Positions 27,213 through 36,953 of a stretch of DNA of 64,000 nucleotides are shown piece by piece (position 1 is the first letter of the stretch; every line of letters starts with the position of its first letter). The position numbers were made by a program, and so were the translations under genes. Origin of the DNA: Caccoplasma_A sp045587545 (lineage in GTDB: Bacteria > Bacteroidota > Bacteroidia > Bacteroidales > G3-4614); NCBI GenBank assembly GCA_045587545.1, contig JAZNCN010000011.1, positions 1 to 64,000 of the forward strand. Reading direction: 5' to 3'. The notes beneath the pieces were generated by a model. It was not told where the DNA came from, ran no database searches, and was given only the letters and a program-made list of their open reading frames with translations.

Positions 27213-27719
27213 TTAGTTTGTTTTGTATTTATACTCTATTTTAGCAAGTTCTTCGTTGGCTTTTACAATTTTTTGAGCCAAAGCTGTTTTATATTTTTTA
27301 AATTTAGCAGCAATATTTTCATCACTTAGCGAAAGCATCTGTATCGCTAAGATTGCAGCATTTAAAGATCCGTTAATACCAACGGTTGCTACAGGTATAC
27401 CCGGAGGCATTTGTACAATTGCAAGGAGAGCATCAATACCGTCAAGAGTTGAGTTGATGGGAACACCAATAACAGGTAGGGGGGTGCTTGCTGCAATAAC
27501 TCCGGGTAGGTGAGCAGCCATTCCTGCGGCAGCTATTATAACCTTAATACCTCTCTCTTCGGCATTTTTTGCGAACTCCTCAACCTCAATGGGAGTGCGG
27601 TGAGCTGAAAGTGCATTCATCTCAAAAGGGATCTCAAATTCGTCAAGCAATTTTGCGGCTTTTCCCATTATGGGTAGGTCTGATGTACTACCCATGATTA
27701 TACTTACAATAGGTTTCAT
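27213..27719 (-). CDS. purE: N5-carboxyaminoimidazole ribonucleotide mutase
   Basis: This 168-residue class I PurE converts N5-CAIR to CAIR in purine synthesis. IMGSTSDLPIMGKA and LSAHRTP are the nucleotide and substrate binding motifs, and GINGSLNAAILA is in the conserved C-terminal part. No purK is visible within the window. It sits between a PAP2-like gene (12 nt upstream) and ispG. Confidence 0.95.
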   Translation of the reverse strand: MKPIVSIIMGSTSDLPIMGKAAKLLDEFEIPFEMNALSAHRTPIEVEEFAKNAEERGIKVIIAAAGMAAHLPGVIAASTPLPVIGVPINSTLDGIDALLAIVQMPPGIPVATVGINGSLNAAILAIQMLSLSDENIAAKFKKYKTALAQKIVKANEELAKIEYKYKTN

Positions 27720-27731
27720 AGATTTATATTT

Positions 27732-28340
27732 TTAAATTAAAATTCCAATGTAAAATGCTGAATAACTCCATATAAAACCGAGTATAAGACCGGTTATAAT
27801 TTCGCCGGGTGAGTGATCTTTCAAATATACTCTGCAACTTCCTAATATCCCTGCGAAAATAATAATAATGGTTAGTAATTCTAAGGGAATTACATATTTA
27901 AGTCCGGTTAATGTGTATAATACTCCTACATATGCCCCTATTCCTGCCATATGGGCAGATATATTATAACTTTTTCTTAGCAGAGCCAATATAATGGCTG
28001 TAATAGCTCCTCCCACCAAAAAACTTGCCATCCATAGGGGCAATCCAATTTTATATAGCATATATGCTGTAAAAAGGTATGATGTTGCTGATATATAGTA
28101 TGGATAAGTTTTTTTGCTTAATTCAATCTTGTCATCTTCATTAGCTACTTTCCAAGCTAATGTTATAAATGGTATTATTACCGTAAATATTGAAACAATG
28201 CTTATTACAAGTAGTAGTGAATTTAAGGGAAGGAGTGCAAGATATGTTGAAACTATTATGGTCAAGTATATATATATAGGCATAAGCAGGGGTGATAATA
28301 CCCCCGATATAATTTTTGCAAAACCTTTTAATAATACCAT
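27732..28340 (-). CDS. PAP2-like integral membrane protein
   Basis: This 202-residue protein has about six membrane segments. The C-terminal half carries the later PAP2 phosphatase motifs in NISAHMAGIGAY and SCRVYLKDHSPGEIITG, where Ser-Ala-His and R-x5-H are the expected catalytic positions. The first PAP2 motif (K-x6-RP) is only weakly visible, near KKTYPYYISA. It is therefore either a divergent lipid phosphatase or an inactive relative. It starts one base after the rpoN stop and is probably cotranscribed with it. Confidence 0.7.
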   Translation of the reverse strand: MVLLKGFAKIISGVLSPLLMPIYIYLTIIVSTYLALLPLNSLLLVISIVSIFTVIIPFITLAWKVANEDDKIELSKKTYPYYISATSYLFTAYMLYKIGLPLWMASFLVGGAITAIILALLRKSYNISAHMAGIGAYVGVLYTLTGLKYVIPLELLTIIIIFAGILGSCRVYLKDHSPGEIITGLILGFIWSYSAFYIGILI

Positions 28341-29813
28341 TTATAACTCCTTTCTTAATCGGGCAACAGGGATATCTGCCTGTTCGCGATATTTGGCAAC
28401 TGTTCGTCTTGCTATTTTATACCCCATTTTGCAAAGTTCTTCGCAAAGAGAGTCATCGGATAATGGTCGTTTTTTATCTTCATTCTTTACGATCTCCGCC
28501 AAAATGTTCTTTATCTCTTTTGAAGAGACTTCGTCTCCATCATTTCTCTTCATTCCTTCGGAAAATAGATGTTTTAATGGATATACACCGAATCTTGTCT
28601 GCATATATTTACCGTTTACCACTCTTGAGACGGTTGAAATATCAAAATCGGTAAGCTCTGCAACATCTTTCAATATCATGGGTCGTAGATATTGTTCATC
28701 ACCGGTAAGCAAAAACTCTTTTTGCAGGGAAACTATTGCACTCATAATTCCTGATAATGTTGATTGACGTTGTTTTACGGCGTTAATAAACCATTGAGCT
28801 GCGTCAAGTTTCTGTTTAACAAAAAGAAGAGCATCTTGTCGCTCTTTTGTTTGATTAGCTTTGTTTTTATTATAGTCCTCAAACATATCAACATACTTTG
28901 AACTTACTTTTAATTCAGGTATGTTGCCATTGTTTGTTGTAAATGAGATTTCTCCATCATTATCTTCTACTATAATGTCGGGAATGATATGGTTGCCTGT
29001 ATCAGCATACGATATATTCCATGAACTTCCGGGACGAGGGTTTAGCTGGGTAAGCGTTTTAATACTTTTTTTCAATAAATCTTCGTCTATTCCAAGTAGC
29101 TTTCCTATTTTATCGTAGTGTTTTTTCTTGAAAGCTTCAAAATGATTTTTTATAATCTCTTTAGCTATATCAATATTTTCATCGGGTTTCTCTATACGTT
29201 CTAATTGTAGCAATAGGCACTCTTGCAAGTCGGTTGCTCCAACACCGGCGGGTTCAAATTCTCTAATTTTGTTAAGTAATAACTTTATTTGTTCAACATC
29301 AATATCTATCCCAACCTGAAAAATAAGGTCGTCTGATATTGAGTATAGCGGACGGCGCAGATAACCGTCATCATCTATGTTACCTATAATGTATTCGGCA
29401 ACTTTCTCTTCTGTATCAGATAAATTGAGCATTCCTAACTGTTCAAGCAAATACTCCTGTATTGATGTCCCGCCAACAAAAGGGATATCTCCTCTGAAAT
29501 TTTCGTTCTCTCGTTGTTCATATTGCGAGAGTTTATAGTCGGGAATATCGTCAATAGTCAGATAGTCTCCTAATGATAAATCTTCATTGTTTCCCTCTTC
29601 TTCAGCATTAAAAGAGTCTTCATCTTTAGATGTATGGCTATCATCATCTCCATTATCTATGCTAACTTCGTCCAAAGCCGGATTGTCAATAATCTCTTGC
29701 TTAATTCTCTCTTCCAACTCTAAGTTGTTGAGTTCCATAAGTCTTATTATCTGAATCTGCTGTGGCGAGAGTCGTTGTTGAAGCCTCTGTTCTAACTGTT
29801 GTTTTAATGCCAT
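28341..29813 (-). CDS. rpoN: RNA polymerase sigma-54 factor
   Basis: This 490-residue protein has all regions of sigma-54: a Gln-rich N-terminal activator-contact region (QQLEQRLQQRLSPQQIQIIRLM), an acidic linker at about 50-105, the core-binding region, a helix-turn-helix in DFDISTVSRVVNGKYMQT, and the RpoN box ARRTVAKYRE (468-477). It directs transcription from -24/-12 promoters with ATP-driven enhancer-binding activators. One consensus -24/-12 site is present elsewhere in this window, at 55359-55374. Confidence 0.97.
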   Translation of the reverse strand: MALKQQLEQRLQQRLSPQQIQIIRLMELNNLELEERIKQEIIDNPALDEVSIDNGDDDSHTSKDEDSFNAEEEGNNEDLSLGDYLTIDDIPDYKLSQYEQRENENFRGDIPFVGGTSIQEYLLEQLGMLNLSDTEEKVAEYIIGNIDDDGYLRRPLYSISDDLIFQVGIDIDVEQIKLLLNKIREFEPAGVGATDLQECLLLQLERIEKPDENIDIAKEIIKNHFEAFKKKHYDKIGKLLGIDEDLLKKSIKTLTQLNPRPGSSWNISYADTGNHIIPDIIVEDNDGEISFTTNNGNIPELKVSSKYVDMFEDYNKNKANQTKERQDALLFVKQKLDAAQWFINAVKQRQSTLSGIMSAIVSLQKEFLLTGDEQYLRPMILKDVAELTDFDISTVSRVVNGKYMQTRFGVYPLKHLFSEGMKRNDGDEVSSKEIKNILAEIVKNEDKKRPLSDDSLCEELCKMGYKIARRTVAKYREQADIPVARLRKEL

Positions 29814-29841
29814 ATATATTGTAATGAATTACACTGCGAAG

Positions 29842-31509
29842 TTAATATATAAAACTGCTACCGCCAAGAAACTCGCGAGCCAAAGATGTTGGAGGAATAT
29901 CTTTCTTATGAACCGGAATAAACATAGTCAGGAAGTTCAGCAATCGTTTTGCTTCATTATACTCTATTTGATCTTTTCCTACCTCGGACAAAACAGGAAT
30001 TGCTTCGCGACATATAACAGAGAGTTCGTATAGTAATGAAGTGTTAAACATTGCATCGGCATTCTCTTGATATGGGAATATCCATTTCTCTTCTCCTCGG
30101 CGAACGCTTGGCCAGCGAGCAATGGTGCTTTGTGCCGAAGTGCCTCTATATTTGGCATCGCGTATAATACGTCGCAATAAGCGATTGTCTGTTGTAGGTA
30201 TTCTGTTATGATTGTCAATAGATATTGAAGTAAGAGCAGAAACATATATTTTGTATTTTAGCCTATCCTCAATTTGAGAAGTGAGTTGAGGATTAAGGGC
30301 ATGAATACCCTCCAATATAAGAACGCTTTGAGGTGATAGTTTCAATTTATTGCCTTTATAACACCTTTTGCCTGTTTCAAAATTGTAAGAGGGAATTTCA
30401 ACCTCTTCGCCATTAATAAGATTGTTTAAATCTCTATTGAAGGCTTCAAGATCAAGGGCATATATTGATTCATAATCGTAATCTCCGTTTTCGTCGCGAG
30501 GGGTTTTATCTCTATCCACAAAATAGTCATCAAGTGATATTGATACAGGAATGAGGAGGTTGGTTAAAAGTTGAATTGATAACCTTTTTGAAAAAGTTGT
30601 CTTGCCTGATGATGAAGGTCCTGCAATAAGAACAACTCTTCCGCTTCCGTTAAGTTTAAATCGTTCTGAAATATCGTCGGCTATTTTTGCAATCTGTTTC
30701 TCGTGTAGGGCCTCCATTACCTTAATAAGAGTTGGAGCATGTCCGTTTTTTGTAGCTTCGTTCAGTTCTCCTATATTGCTTAATCTGGCAATATGGTTAA
30801 ATCTGTTTTGTTCTTCAAATGCTGCCAAAAGTTTGTCTTGTCTTTCAATAACGCTTAGTTGAGTGGGGTTCTCTTTTGCCGGTGGTACAAGCAGATATCC
30901 ATAACTATATCTTACAAAATCAAAAACGGGGATATAACCTGTTGAAGGTACAAGTTCATACGGGAAAGAATCTATAACATTATCCAATTTATTGTAAATG
31001 GTATATGGAGAGTGCATATTAGAAAGAAGTTTTACTTTGTCCTCCATGCCTGCTTCTCTGAATTTTTCAATTACTATAGTTGTTTTCTCTTCAAACCTTT
31101 CAATAGGCATATCTGCAGCAACAATCTCTTTCATTCTCTCTTTAATCATAGCAAGAGTGTTTTCTCCGCATTTTTCGGAGAGCATACAAAACAGCCCTTT
31201 TGAAATTGAATGTTCAATATGTAGTTGACAGTTGGGTAAAATATCGTGTACTGCTTTATACAAAATCATACAAAGAGAGTGCATATATACTCTTTCGCCG
31301 TGAGGAGAAGAGATATCAAAAAAATCAATATCTTTAGGTTTGTAAACCTTAAAATTGAGATTTTGAGTGCGATTATTTACCAATGCTCCCATTACTCGGG
31401 AATTGAGCACAATTTCCGAATTTTCAAATATTTCTAAAAGTGTAGTGCCTCTCTTTACCTCTATTACTTTCCCATTATTTTTGCAGAAAATTTGGATAGT
31501 CTCTTTCAT
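29842..31509 (-). CDS. TGS-domain nucleoside (uridine-type) kinase
   Basis: This 555-residue protein has three parts: an N-terminal TGS-like domain (RGTTLLEIF), a threonyl-tRNA-synthetase-like second domain (about 60-230), and a C-terminal kinase domain with the P-loop LIAGPSSSGKTTFSKR (about 285-300) and a uridine kinase-like core (DDYFVDRDKTPRDENG, LEGIHALN). The family is annotated as nucleoside kinase in Bacteroidota and others; the substrate is not proven. It diverges from the phosphate cotransporter gene at 31650. Confidence 0.88.
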   Translation of the reverse strand: MKETIQIFCKNNGKVIEVKRGTTLLEIFENSEIVLNSRVMGALVNNRTQNLNFKVYKPKDIDFFDISSPHGERVYMHSLCMILYKAVHDILPNCQLHIEHSISKGLFCMLSEKCGENTLAMIKERMKEIVAADMPIERFEEKTTIVIEKFREAGMEDKVKLLSNMHSPYTIYNKLDNVIDSFPYELVPSTGYIPVFDFVRYSYGYLLVPPAKENPTQLSVIERQDKLLAAFEEQNRFNHIARLSNIGELNEATKNGHAPTLIKVMEALHEKQIAKIADDISERFKLNGSGRVVLIAGPSSSGKTTFSKRLSIQLLTNLLIPVSISLDDYFVDRDKTPRDENGDYDYESIYALDLEAFNRDLNNLINGEEVEIPSYNFETGKRCYKGNKLKLSPQSVLILEGIHALNPQLTSQIEDRLKYKIYVSALTSISIDNHNRIPTTDNRLLRRIIRDAKYRGTSAQSTIARWPSVRRGEEKWIFPYQENADAMFNTSLLYELSVICREAIPVLSEVGKDQIEYNEAKRLLNFLTMFIPVHKKDIPPTSLAREFLGGSSFIY

Positions 31510-31649
31510 AATTGAACGATTTTTTTTGTTACAAAATGGTTAAAATTCTTTGCATAATTGCAATTTTCGTTTAATTTTGTGTCGCTACTTTGGCGAAATG
31601 TTTCTTGGTTGCTAAAATAGGAAATTTATACTAAAAATCAAATAGAGAA

Positions 31650-33458
31650 ATGGATTATTCGTTTTTTGATCTTCTTCAATTAATAGGTTCTTTGGGACTA
31701 TTCCTATATGGAATGAAGATGATGAGTGAAGGTTTGCAGAAGATTGCTGGTGACAGAATGCGTTCAATTTTGTCGGCAATGACATCAAACCGTTTTATGG
31801 GAGTTTTTACAGGTTTGCTTATTACGGCATTGATTCAATCGTCATCGGCAACAACCGTAATGGTAGTAAGTTTTGTAAATGCGGGGTTGTTATCGTTAGC
31901 GCAATCAGTATCGGTGATAATGGGTGCTAATATAGGAACAACGTTAACAGCATGGATAATTTCATTCTTCGGCTTTGCCGTTGATATTAGTGTATTCGCA
32001 ATACCCTTAATTGGTTTGTCAATACCGTTTTTCTTCTCAAGTAAAAGTAATCGCCGTTCAATTGGTGAGTTGATTTTAGGTTTCTCGTTCCTATTTATGG
32101 GATTGGCATATTTAAAGAATTCAGTTCCCGATATAAAGAGTAGTCCGGAGGTCTTGGCGTTTTTACAAAATTATTCAAATATAGAAGGTCCTTTTGGTGG
32201 TAATTTTTTGTCTGTATTGATATTTTTCTTTGCAGGAGCAATAATTACTCTTATTGTGCAATCATCAAGTGCAACAGTTGCCATAACCCTTATTATGTGC
32301 AGTAAAGGCTGGATTCCGTTTGAAATGGCGGCAGCTATGGTACTTGGAGAGAATTTGGGTACAACGATTACTGCAAATATAGCGGCTATATCCGGCAATG
32401 TTCAGGCAAAGCGCGCTGCATTATCACACTTTATATTTAATATTTTCGGAGTTGTTTGGATGTTGATAGTATTCTCCCCCTTCGTAAAGATGATAAGCGG
32501 ATTGGCAGAGGGAATGACTGGATATTCGCCAGATGGTCTTCAAAATTTCGTAAACGCTCATCCTGAGTTGATAAATTCAGAAGGAGATAGTTCTGCTTTG
32601 GCTAATGATTATATAGAGTATCAAACATCAGTTTCATATGGACTGTCACTTTTCCATACAATATACAATATTATTAACGTATCAATAATGATATGGTTGG
32701 TACAGATATATGTTCAAATAGTATCCGCTGTTATTAAACAGAAAAAAGGTAGTGAGGACGAGGAGTTTCAACTCAAATATATTTCGGCAGGTATGCTTTC
32801 TACATCTGAGTTATCGCTATTGCAAGCTAAAAAAGAGATTGAGTTGTATGGTATAAGAACCACCCGAATGTACGGAATGGCTCGTGATTTAATTTCAGAG
32901 AAGCCCGATAGTGAAGCATATAATAAGCTATATAGCCGTATTCAAAAATATGAGCAGATAAGTGATAATATGGAGTTGGAAATTGCTCGTTATTTGAATA
33001 ATGTTTCAGATGGGCGGTTGAGTTTCGATGGTAAGATGAAGGTCAATTCTATGATGACTGAAACTACTGAAATTGAGAGCATTGGAGATAGCTGTTATAG
33101 TATTGCTCGTGCAATTCAACGTAAGAATAGCGAAAGAGTAGAGTTTAATCAATATATAAACGAACACATAGAGACAATGTTTAAACTTGTAGCTTCGGCT
33201 CTTGATAATATGAATGCGATATTGTCAAAAACCGATATTGATGAAGCCGATATAAACAAAACCTATAATATTGAGATGGAGATAAACAACTATCGCAATA
33301 TGCTTCGTACAGCAAACTTAGAGAATATCAGTAATAAAAAATATGAGTATCGCGCAGGTATCCACTTTATGGATATTGTATCGGAGTGTGAAAAACTTGG
33401 AGACTATATTGTAAATGTTATTGATGCTGTTCGTGAAAAACGCTCAATAAAGAAATAG
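31650..33458 (+). CDS. Na+/phosphate cotransporter with PhoU domain (NptA/PNaS family)
   Basis: The 602-residue protein has two repeated transport modules, each with the QSSSAT signature (LIQSSSATTVMVV near residue 60 and IVQSSSATVAITL near residue 207), and about eight to nine membrane segments up to residue about 350. A cytoplasmic helical PhoU-like domain fills residues about 380-600. It probably imports inorganic phosphate with sodium. The gene ends before a strong bidirectional terminator. Confidence 0.9.
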   Translation: MDYSFFDLLQLIGSLGLFLYGMKMMSEGLQKIAGDRMRSILSAMTSNRFMGVFTGLLITALIQSSSATTVMVVSFVNAGLLSLAQSVSVIMGANIGTTLTAWIISFFGFAVDISVFAIPLIGLSIPFFFSSKSNRRSIGELILGFSFLFMGLAYLKNSVPDIKSSPEVLAFLQNYSNIEGPFGGNFLSVLIFFFAGAIITLIVQSSSATVAITLIMCSKGWIPFEMAAAMVLGENLGTTITANIAAISGNVQAKRAALSHFIFNIFGVVWMLIVFSPFVKMISGLAEGMTGYSPDGLQNFVNAHPELINSEGDSSALANDYIEYQTSVSYGLSLFHTIYNIINVSIMIWLVQIYVQIVSAVIKQKKGSEDEEFQLKYISAGMLSTSELSLLQAKKEIELYGIRTTRMYGMARDLISEKPDSEAYNKLYSRIQKYEQISDNMELEIARYLNNVSDGRLSFDGKMKVNSMMTETTEIESIGDSCYSIARAIQRKNSERVEFNQYINEHIETMFKLVASALDNMNAILSKTDIDEADINKTYNIEMEINNYRNMLRTANLENISNKKYEYRAGIHFMDIVSECEKLGDYIVNVIDAVREKRSIKK

Positions 33459-33487
33459 CTGTCAATTATTATTTTATAGTAAAAAAA

Positions 33488-33520
33488 GAAAAGAGGTTGC
33501 TTGCAACCTCTTTTCTTTTA
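33488..33520. terminator. Bidirectional intrinsic terminator
   Basis: GAAAAGAGGTTGC (33488-33500), a TT loop, and GCAACCTCTTTTC (33503-33515) form a perfect 13-bp stem, with A-rich DNA before and T-rich DNA after. It lies between the convergent phosphate cotransporter gene and purT and should end transcription from both sides. Confidence 0.9.
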
Positions 33521-33546
33521 TATTTTATTTGTCAGACAGCTGATAA

Positions 33547-34731
33547 CTAATTTACAATAACTTTTAGTTTTGCGTAAGCACGTTCTGCTTTTGCAAGAGC
33601 CTTCTCAACTGTTTCGTCAAGAGCAAGAATAACACCAAAGCGTCGGTGTCCTTTAACCTCTTGTTTGCCAAATATTCTTATTTGTACATCAGGCTCAGCT
33701 AATACCTCTTCAAGATTGTCAAACTCAACATCAGTTGAATTGCCTTCAACTACAATAGCTTTTGATGCTGATGCTCCGTAGAAACGAATACCGGGGATAG
33801 GTAATCCGAGAATAGCTCGTGCGTGAAGAGAGAACTCTGACATATCTTGCGAAATCATAGTAACCATACCTGTATCATGAGGTCTTGGAGATACCTCGCT
33901 AAACAAAACTTCATCTCCTTTTATGAATAGCTCTACTCCAAAAATACCTCTACCACCAAGAGTTGCTGTTACTTTTCCTGCAATATCTTTGGCTTTTTCA
34001 ATTGCTTTGTCGCTCATTGGTTGAGGTTGCCAACTTTCACGATAATCTCCGCTTACCTGGTGGTGGCCAATTGGATTCAGGAAAGTCGTTCCACCTACGT
34101 GGCGAACTGTTAATAGTGTTATTTCATAATCAAACTCAACAAAGCCCTCAACAATAACACGTCCTGCTCCTGCACGACCGCCTTCTTGTGCCTCTTTCCA
34201 TGCATCTTCAATATCTGCTTCGCTCTTAATGGTACTTTGTCCATGACCCGATGAACTCATTATAGGCTTTACAACACATGGAATACCAATCTCTTTTATT
34301 GCGGCTTCGTATTCCTCTTTTGTGCCGGCAAAGCGATATGGAGATGTTTTTATGCCCAACTCCTCAGCTGCCAAACGGCGAATACCCTCTCGGTTCATTG
34401 TAAGTAGGGTAGCGTTGGCGGTAGGAATTACATTATATCCCTCTTTTTCTAATTCAACAAGTGTTGAAGTAGCAATAGCTTCAACTTCAGGAATAATATA
34501 ATCGGGTTTTTCTTTCTCTATAATCTCTCTAAGTTTTGTCCCATCAAGCATTGATAAGGTGTATGAGCGATGTGCAATTTGCATTGCAGGGGCATTATCA
34601 TAGCGATCCAAAGCTACTACCTCTACACCGTAGCGTTGCATCTCTATTGCAACCTCTTTTCCTAATTCTCCTGAACCACAAAGAAGAACTTTACAGCCTT
34701 TCTTTGAGAATATTGTACCTAATTTAGCCAT
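33547..34731 (-). CDS. purT: Formate-dependent phosphoribosylglycinamide formyltransferase
   Basis: This 394-residue ATP-grasp enzyme makes formylglycinamide ribonucleotide from GAR, formate and ATP. LLCGSGELGKEVAIEMQRYG (residues about 15-34) is the N-terminal binding loop, and VKPIMSSSGHGQS and EVSPRPHDTGMVTM are the ATP-grasp and metal-binding segments. The length matches E. coli PurT. It is monocistronic in appearance, with a strong terminator after it. Confidence 0.96.
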   Translation of the reverse strand: MAKLGTIFSKKGCKVLLCGSGELGKEVAIEMQRYGVEVVALDRYDNAPAMQIAHRSYTLSMLDGTKLREIIEKEKPDYIIPEVEAIATSTLVELEKEGYNVIPTANATLLTMNREGIRRLAAEELGIKTSPYRFAGTKEEYEAAIKEIGIPCVVKPIMSSSGHGQSTIKSEADIEDAWKEAQEGGRAGAGRVIVEGFVEFDYEITLLTVRHVGGTTFLNPIGHHQVSGDYRESWQPQPMSDKAIEKAKDIAGKVTATLGGRGIFGVELFIKGDEVLFSEVSPRPHDTGMVTMISQDMSEFSLHARAILGLPIPGIRFYGASASKAIVVEGNSTDVEFDNLEEVLAEPDVQIRIFGKQEVKGHRRFGVILALDETVEKALAKAERAYAKLKVIVN

Positions 34732-34781
34732 AACAGATATTTTTATTGTTTTTAATTGCGATACAAATTTAGTAATTAATT

Positions 34782-36212
34782 TTATTTAGCGGGAATTTTT
34801 AATACTTGCCCTACGCGAATAAGCGATGAATTTAAGTTATTTGCACGTTTTAAAGCATTGGTTGTTGTCCCGTAACGCAAAGCAATGCTACCTAAGGTTT
34901 CGCCCGATTTTACTTTATGTGATTTAGTAATACCACTACTTTTAGCATCGCTGTAACTCATACCGCTCCCGGGAACTTTAATGGTTCTGCCTGCACGAAT
35001 ATTACTATTTTTCATGCCATTTAACTCTTTAAGTTTGCTGACGGTTGTATGGTATTTGCGAGCAATGGTTGAGAGTGATTCTCCATTGCGAATTTTGTGA
35101 TAACCATACTCTAATTTAGCTGGTTCTACGGTGTTTTGCCTTGCAAAGAACTCTTGACGATAATTTAATATGGAGTCTTGAGAATTTAAGAATGCATAAG
35201 TTAAATGCACAGGTAATCTTAAATGGTAGGGTTTTATATTCCCCGGTATAATATCATTGCGATATTGGGGGTTCAATTCGCGCAACATCTCAATGGGTGT
35301 ATTGAGTACTGCTGCAACTTGTTGAAGGTTAACTCTGCTATTTATTAAGATAGTATCAGTTGCTAAAGGTATTTCTGCGGCAACAGGACATATATTATGC
35401 TCTTCGTAGTAGTTCATAATATAGTTTGCTGCTATAAATGCAGGGACATAACCACGTGTCTCGCTTGGGAGATGGTGGTAAATACCCCAAAATCCCTTTT
35501 TGCCTCCGGATCTTATTATTGCTTTGTTTACATTTCCCGGGCCACAGTTATATGCAGCAATAGCAAGAGTCCAATCATTATATATATTGTAAAGCTCTTT
35601 AAGATATTTAACTGCAGCATCTGAAGATGCAATAGGAGAACGTCGTTCATCAACAAGAGAATTTACCTCTAATCTTAAACTTCTTGCTGTTTTGGGCATT
35701 ATTTGCCATAGTCCTGCCGCTCCCATGCGTGATACAGCATTTGGGCGTAATGCAGACTCTATGACGGGCATATATTTAAGTTCTAATGGGAGTCCCTCTT
35801 TTTCTAATGCCTCTTCAAAAATAGGGAAGTAGTAGTTAGAGAAACCTAATAGTGACTCAACAAGTTTTCTTCTATTTTCAGCATATAATGATATATACTT
35901 CTTTACTATCTGATTGTATGGCATATCAATCAGAGTAGGTAGTTTTGAAAGTCGCTCAATATATATTGAATCAGGGTAATCAATATTCTCGCTACTTGTT
36001 ATGCATGTGCTATCTATATTAGTGAATTTTTGAAGATACCAATTTCGTAAAATTGTATCATTTTCGTTTTCAAGACTCTCAATAATAATCATATTATTGT
36101 CGCTTATGGTATCTCGTTCGTTTGTTACCATAAGGGAGTCAATGTTTTGAGCGGATATACTCTGTGTTGCCGCAAAAATAGTGTATAATGTGATGAATAT
36201 ATATTTTTTCAT
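34782..36212 (-). CDS. LysM lytic transglycosylase (MltD-like)
   Basis: I place the start at the ATG at 36212 (MKKYIFITLYTI), which gives a clean signal peptide ending near SISAQ; the longer frame to 36239 would overlap the upstream gene. The 476-residue protein has a lytic transglycosylase domain with the catalytic Glu in MPVIESALRPNAVSRMGAAG and the AYNCGPGNV motif, then two LysM repeats at the C-terminus (YHKIRNGESLSTIA and HKVKSGETLGSIA). It cuts the peptidoglycan glycan strand in the periplasm to give 1,6-anhydro ends. It is in line with the DUF5683, parB and parA genes. Confidence 0.92.
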   Translation of the reverse strand: MKKYIFITLYTIFAATQSISAQNIDSLMVTNERDTISDNNMIIIESLENENDTILRNWYLQKFTNIDSTCITSSENIDYPDSIYIERLSKLPTLIDMPYNQIVKKYISLYAENRRKLVESLLGFSNYYFPIFEEALEKEGLPLELKYMPVIESALRPNAVSRMGAAGLWQIMPKTARSLRLEVNSLVDERRSPIASSDAAVKYLKELYNIYNDWTLAIAAYNCGPGNVNKAIIRSGGKKGFWGIYHHLPSETRGYVPAFIAANYIMNYYEEHNICPVAAEIPLATDTILINSRVNLQQVAAVLNTPIEMLRELNPQYRNDIIPGNIKPYHLRLPVHLTYAFLNSQDSILNYRQEFFARQNTVEPAKLEYGYHKIRNGESLSTIARKYHTTVSKLKELNGMKNSNIRAGRTIKVPGSGMSYSDAKSSGITKSHKVKSGETLGSIALRYGTTTNALKRANNLNSSLIRVGQVLKIPAK

Positions 36213-36220
36213 TGTAGGGG

Positions 36221-36949
36221 TTAAAATGTTAGAGCACACTGAAATCCTAATACGGAGGGAGTTCTACTTTCGGTAGAAGGTTCTAATACAGCCGGTGATA
36301 ATTTAAGAGATACATCAGGCGATATATCAAAATTGTAGAGTTGAGCATCAACATAAGCATCAATTATGGCAAGACCATAAACAGCTAACATGCCTACAAT
36401 GCACAAGTCTCGGTTTCGTCTATAATAGTCTTTCCTGCTCTTTAAAGAACTTCTTATCCACTCTTTATTTTTCTCAATCCACTCTTTATTGTTGCGATAT
36501 GAGTAAGGTAAAAAGTTAATATAGCTATTGGCATTAGGGTCCGAACTATATGCATCGCGGTATGCATTTGAATAGTCGGTGTAATAGCGGCTATTAAATG
36601 AGATACCATATGCTAAGCCCATAAATCCTCCTACGATAATTGGAAGTTTCCAATATTTGCGATTATATATTTGTCCTGCTCCGGGCATTAAAGCTGAGTA
36701 CCATAGCGATTTTATTGGGTCGGGAGCCCAAACTTTAGTAGTGTCTGGTATAACGGTAACAATATCCGATGTGTCAATCTCTACTATTCCGTCATTATTA
36801 CTTAAAAATAGCGTATCTTGTTCAATATTAGAACCTTTTACGAAATCCAACCCTTTGTCTTGTCCATAAACAGAGGGCATAAATAGTATGAGCAACAATG
36901 TTGTTGCTATAATATTTATTAAGTTTTTTATGTAGTTCTCTCTATTCAA
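36221..36949 (-). CDS. DUF5683 membrane protein
   Basis: The 242-residue protein has an N-terminal signal-like helix, a short acidic linker, and the DUF5683 core starting WAPDPIKSLWYSALMPGAGQIYNRKYWKLP (about residues 75-105; shown only as landmark W...P), followed by membrane helices and a tyrosine-rich loop. The family is typical of Bacteroidota and has no proven function. It lies 8 nt before the transglycosylase start and 4 nt after parB, in an apparent operon with both. Confidence 0.85.
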   Translation of the reverse strand: MNRENYIKNLINIIATTLLLILFMPSVYGQDKGLDFVKGSNIEQDTLFLSNNDGIVEIDTSDIVTVIPDTTKVWAPDPIKSLWYSALMPGAGQIYNRKYWKLPIIVGGFMGLAYGISFNSRYYTDYSNAYRDAYSSDPNANSYINFLPYSYRNNKEWIEKNKEWIRSSLKSRKDYYRRNRDLCIVGMLAVYGLAIIDAYVDAQLYNFDISPDVSLKLSPAVLEPSTESRTPSVLGFQCALTF

Positions 36950-36953
36950 ACTA

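Noticed and set aside
28114..28767. 217-codon plus-strand frame across the PAP2-like and rpoN genes
   Set aside because: It is antisense to two well-supported genes, shows no domain and looks like a shadow of their codon pattern.
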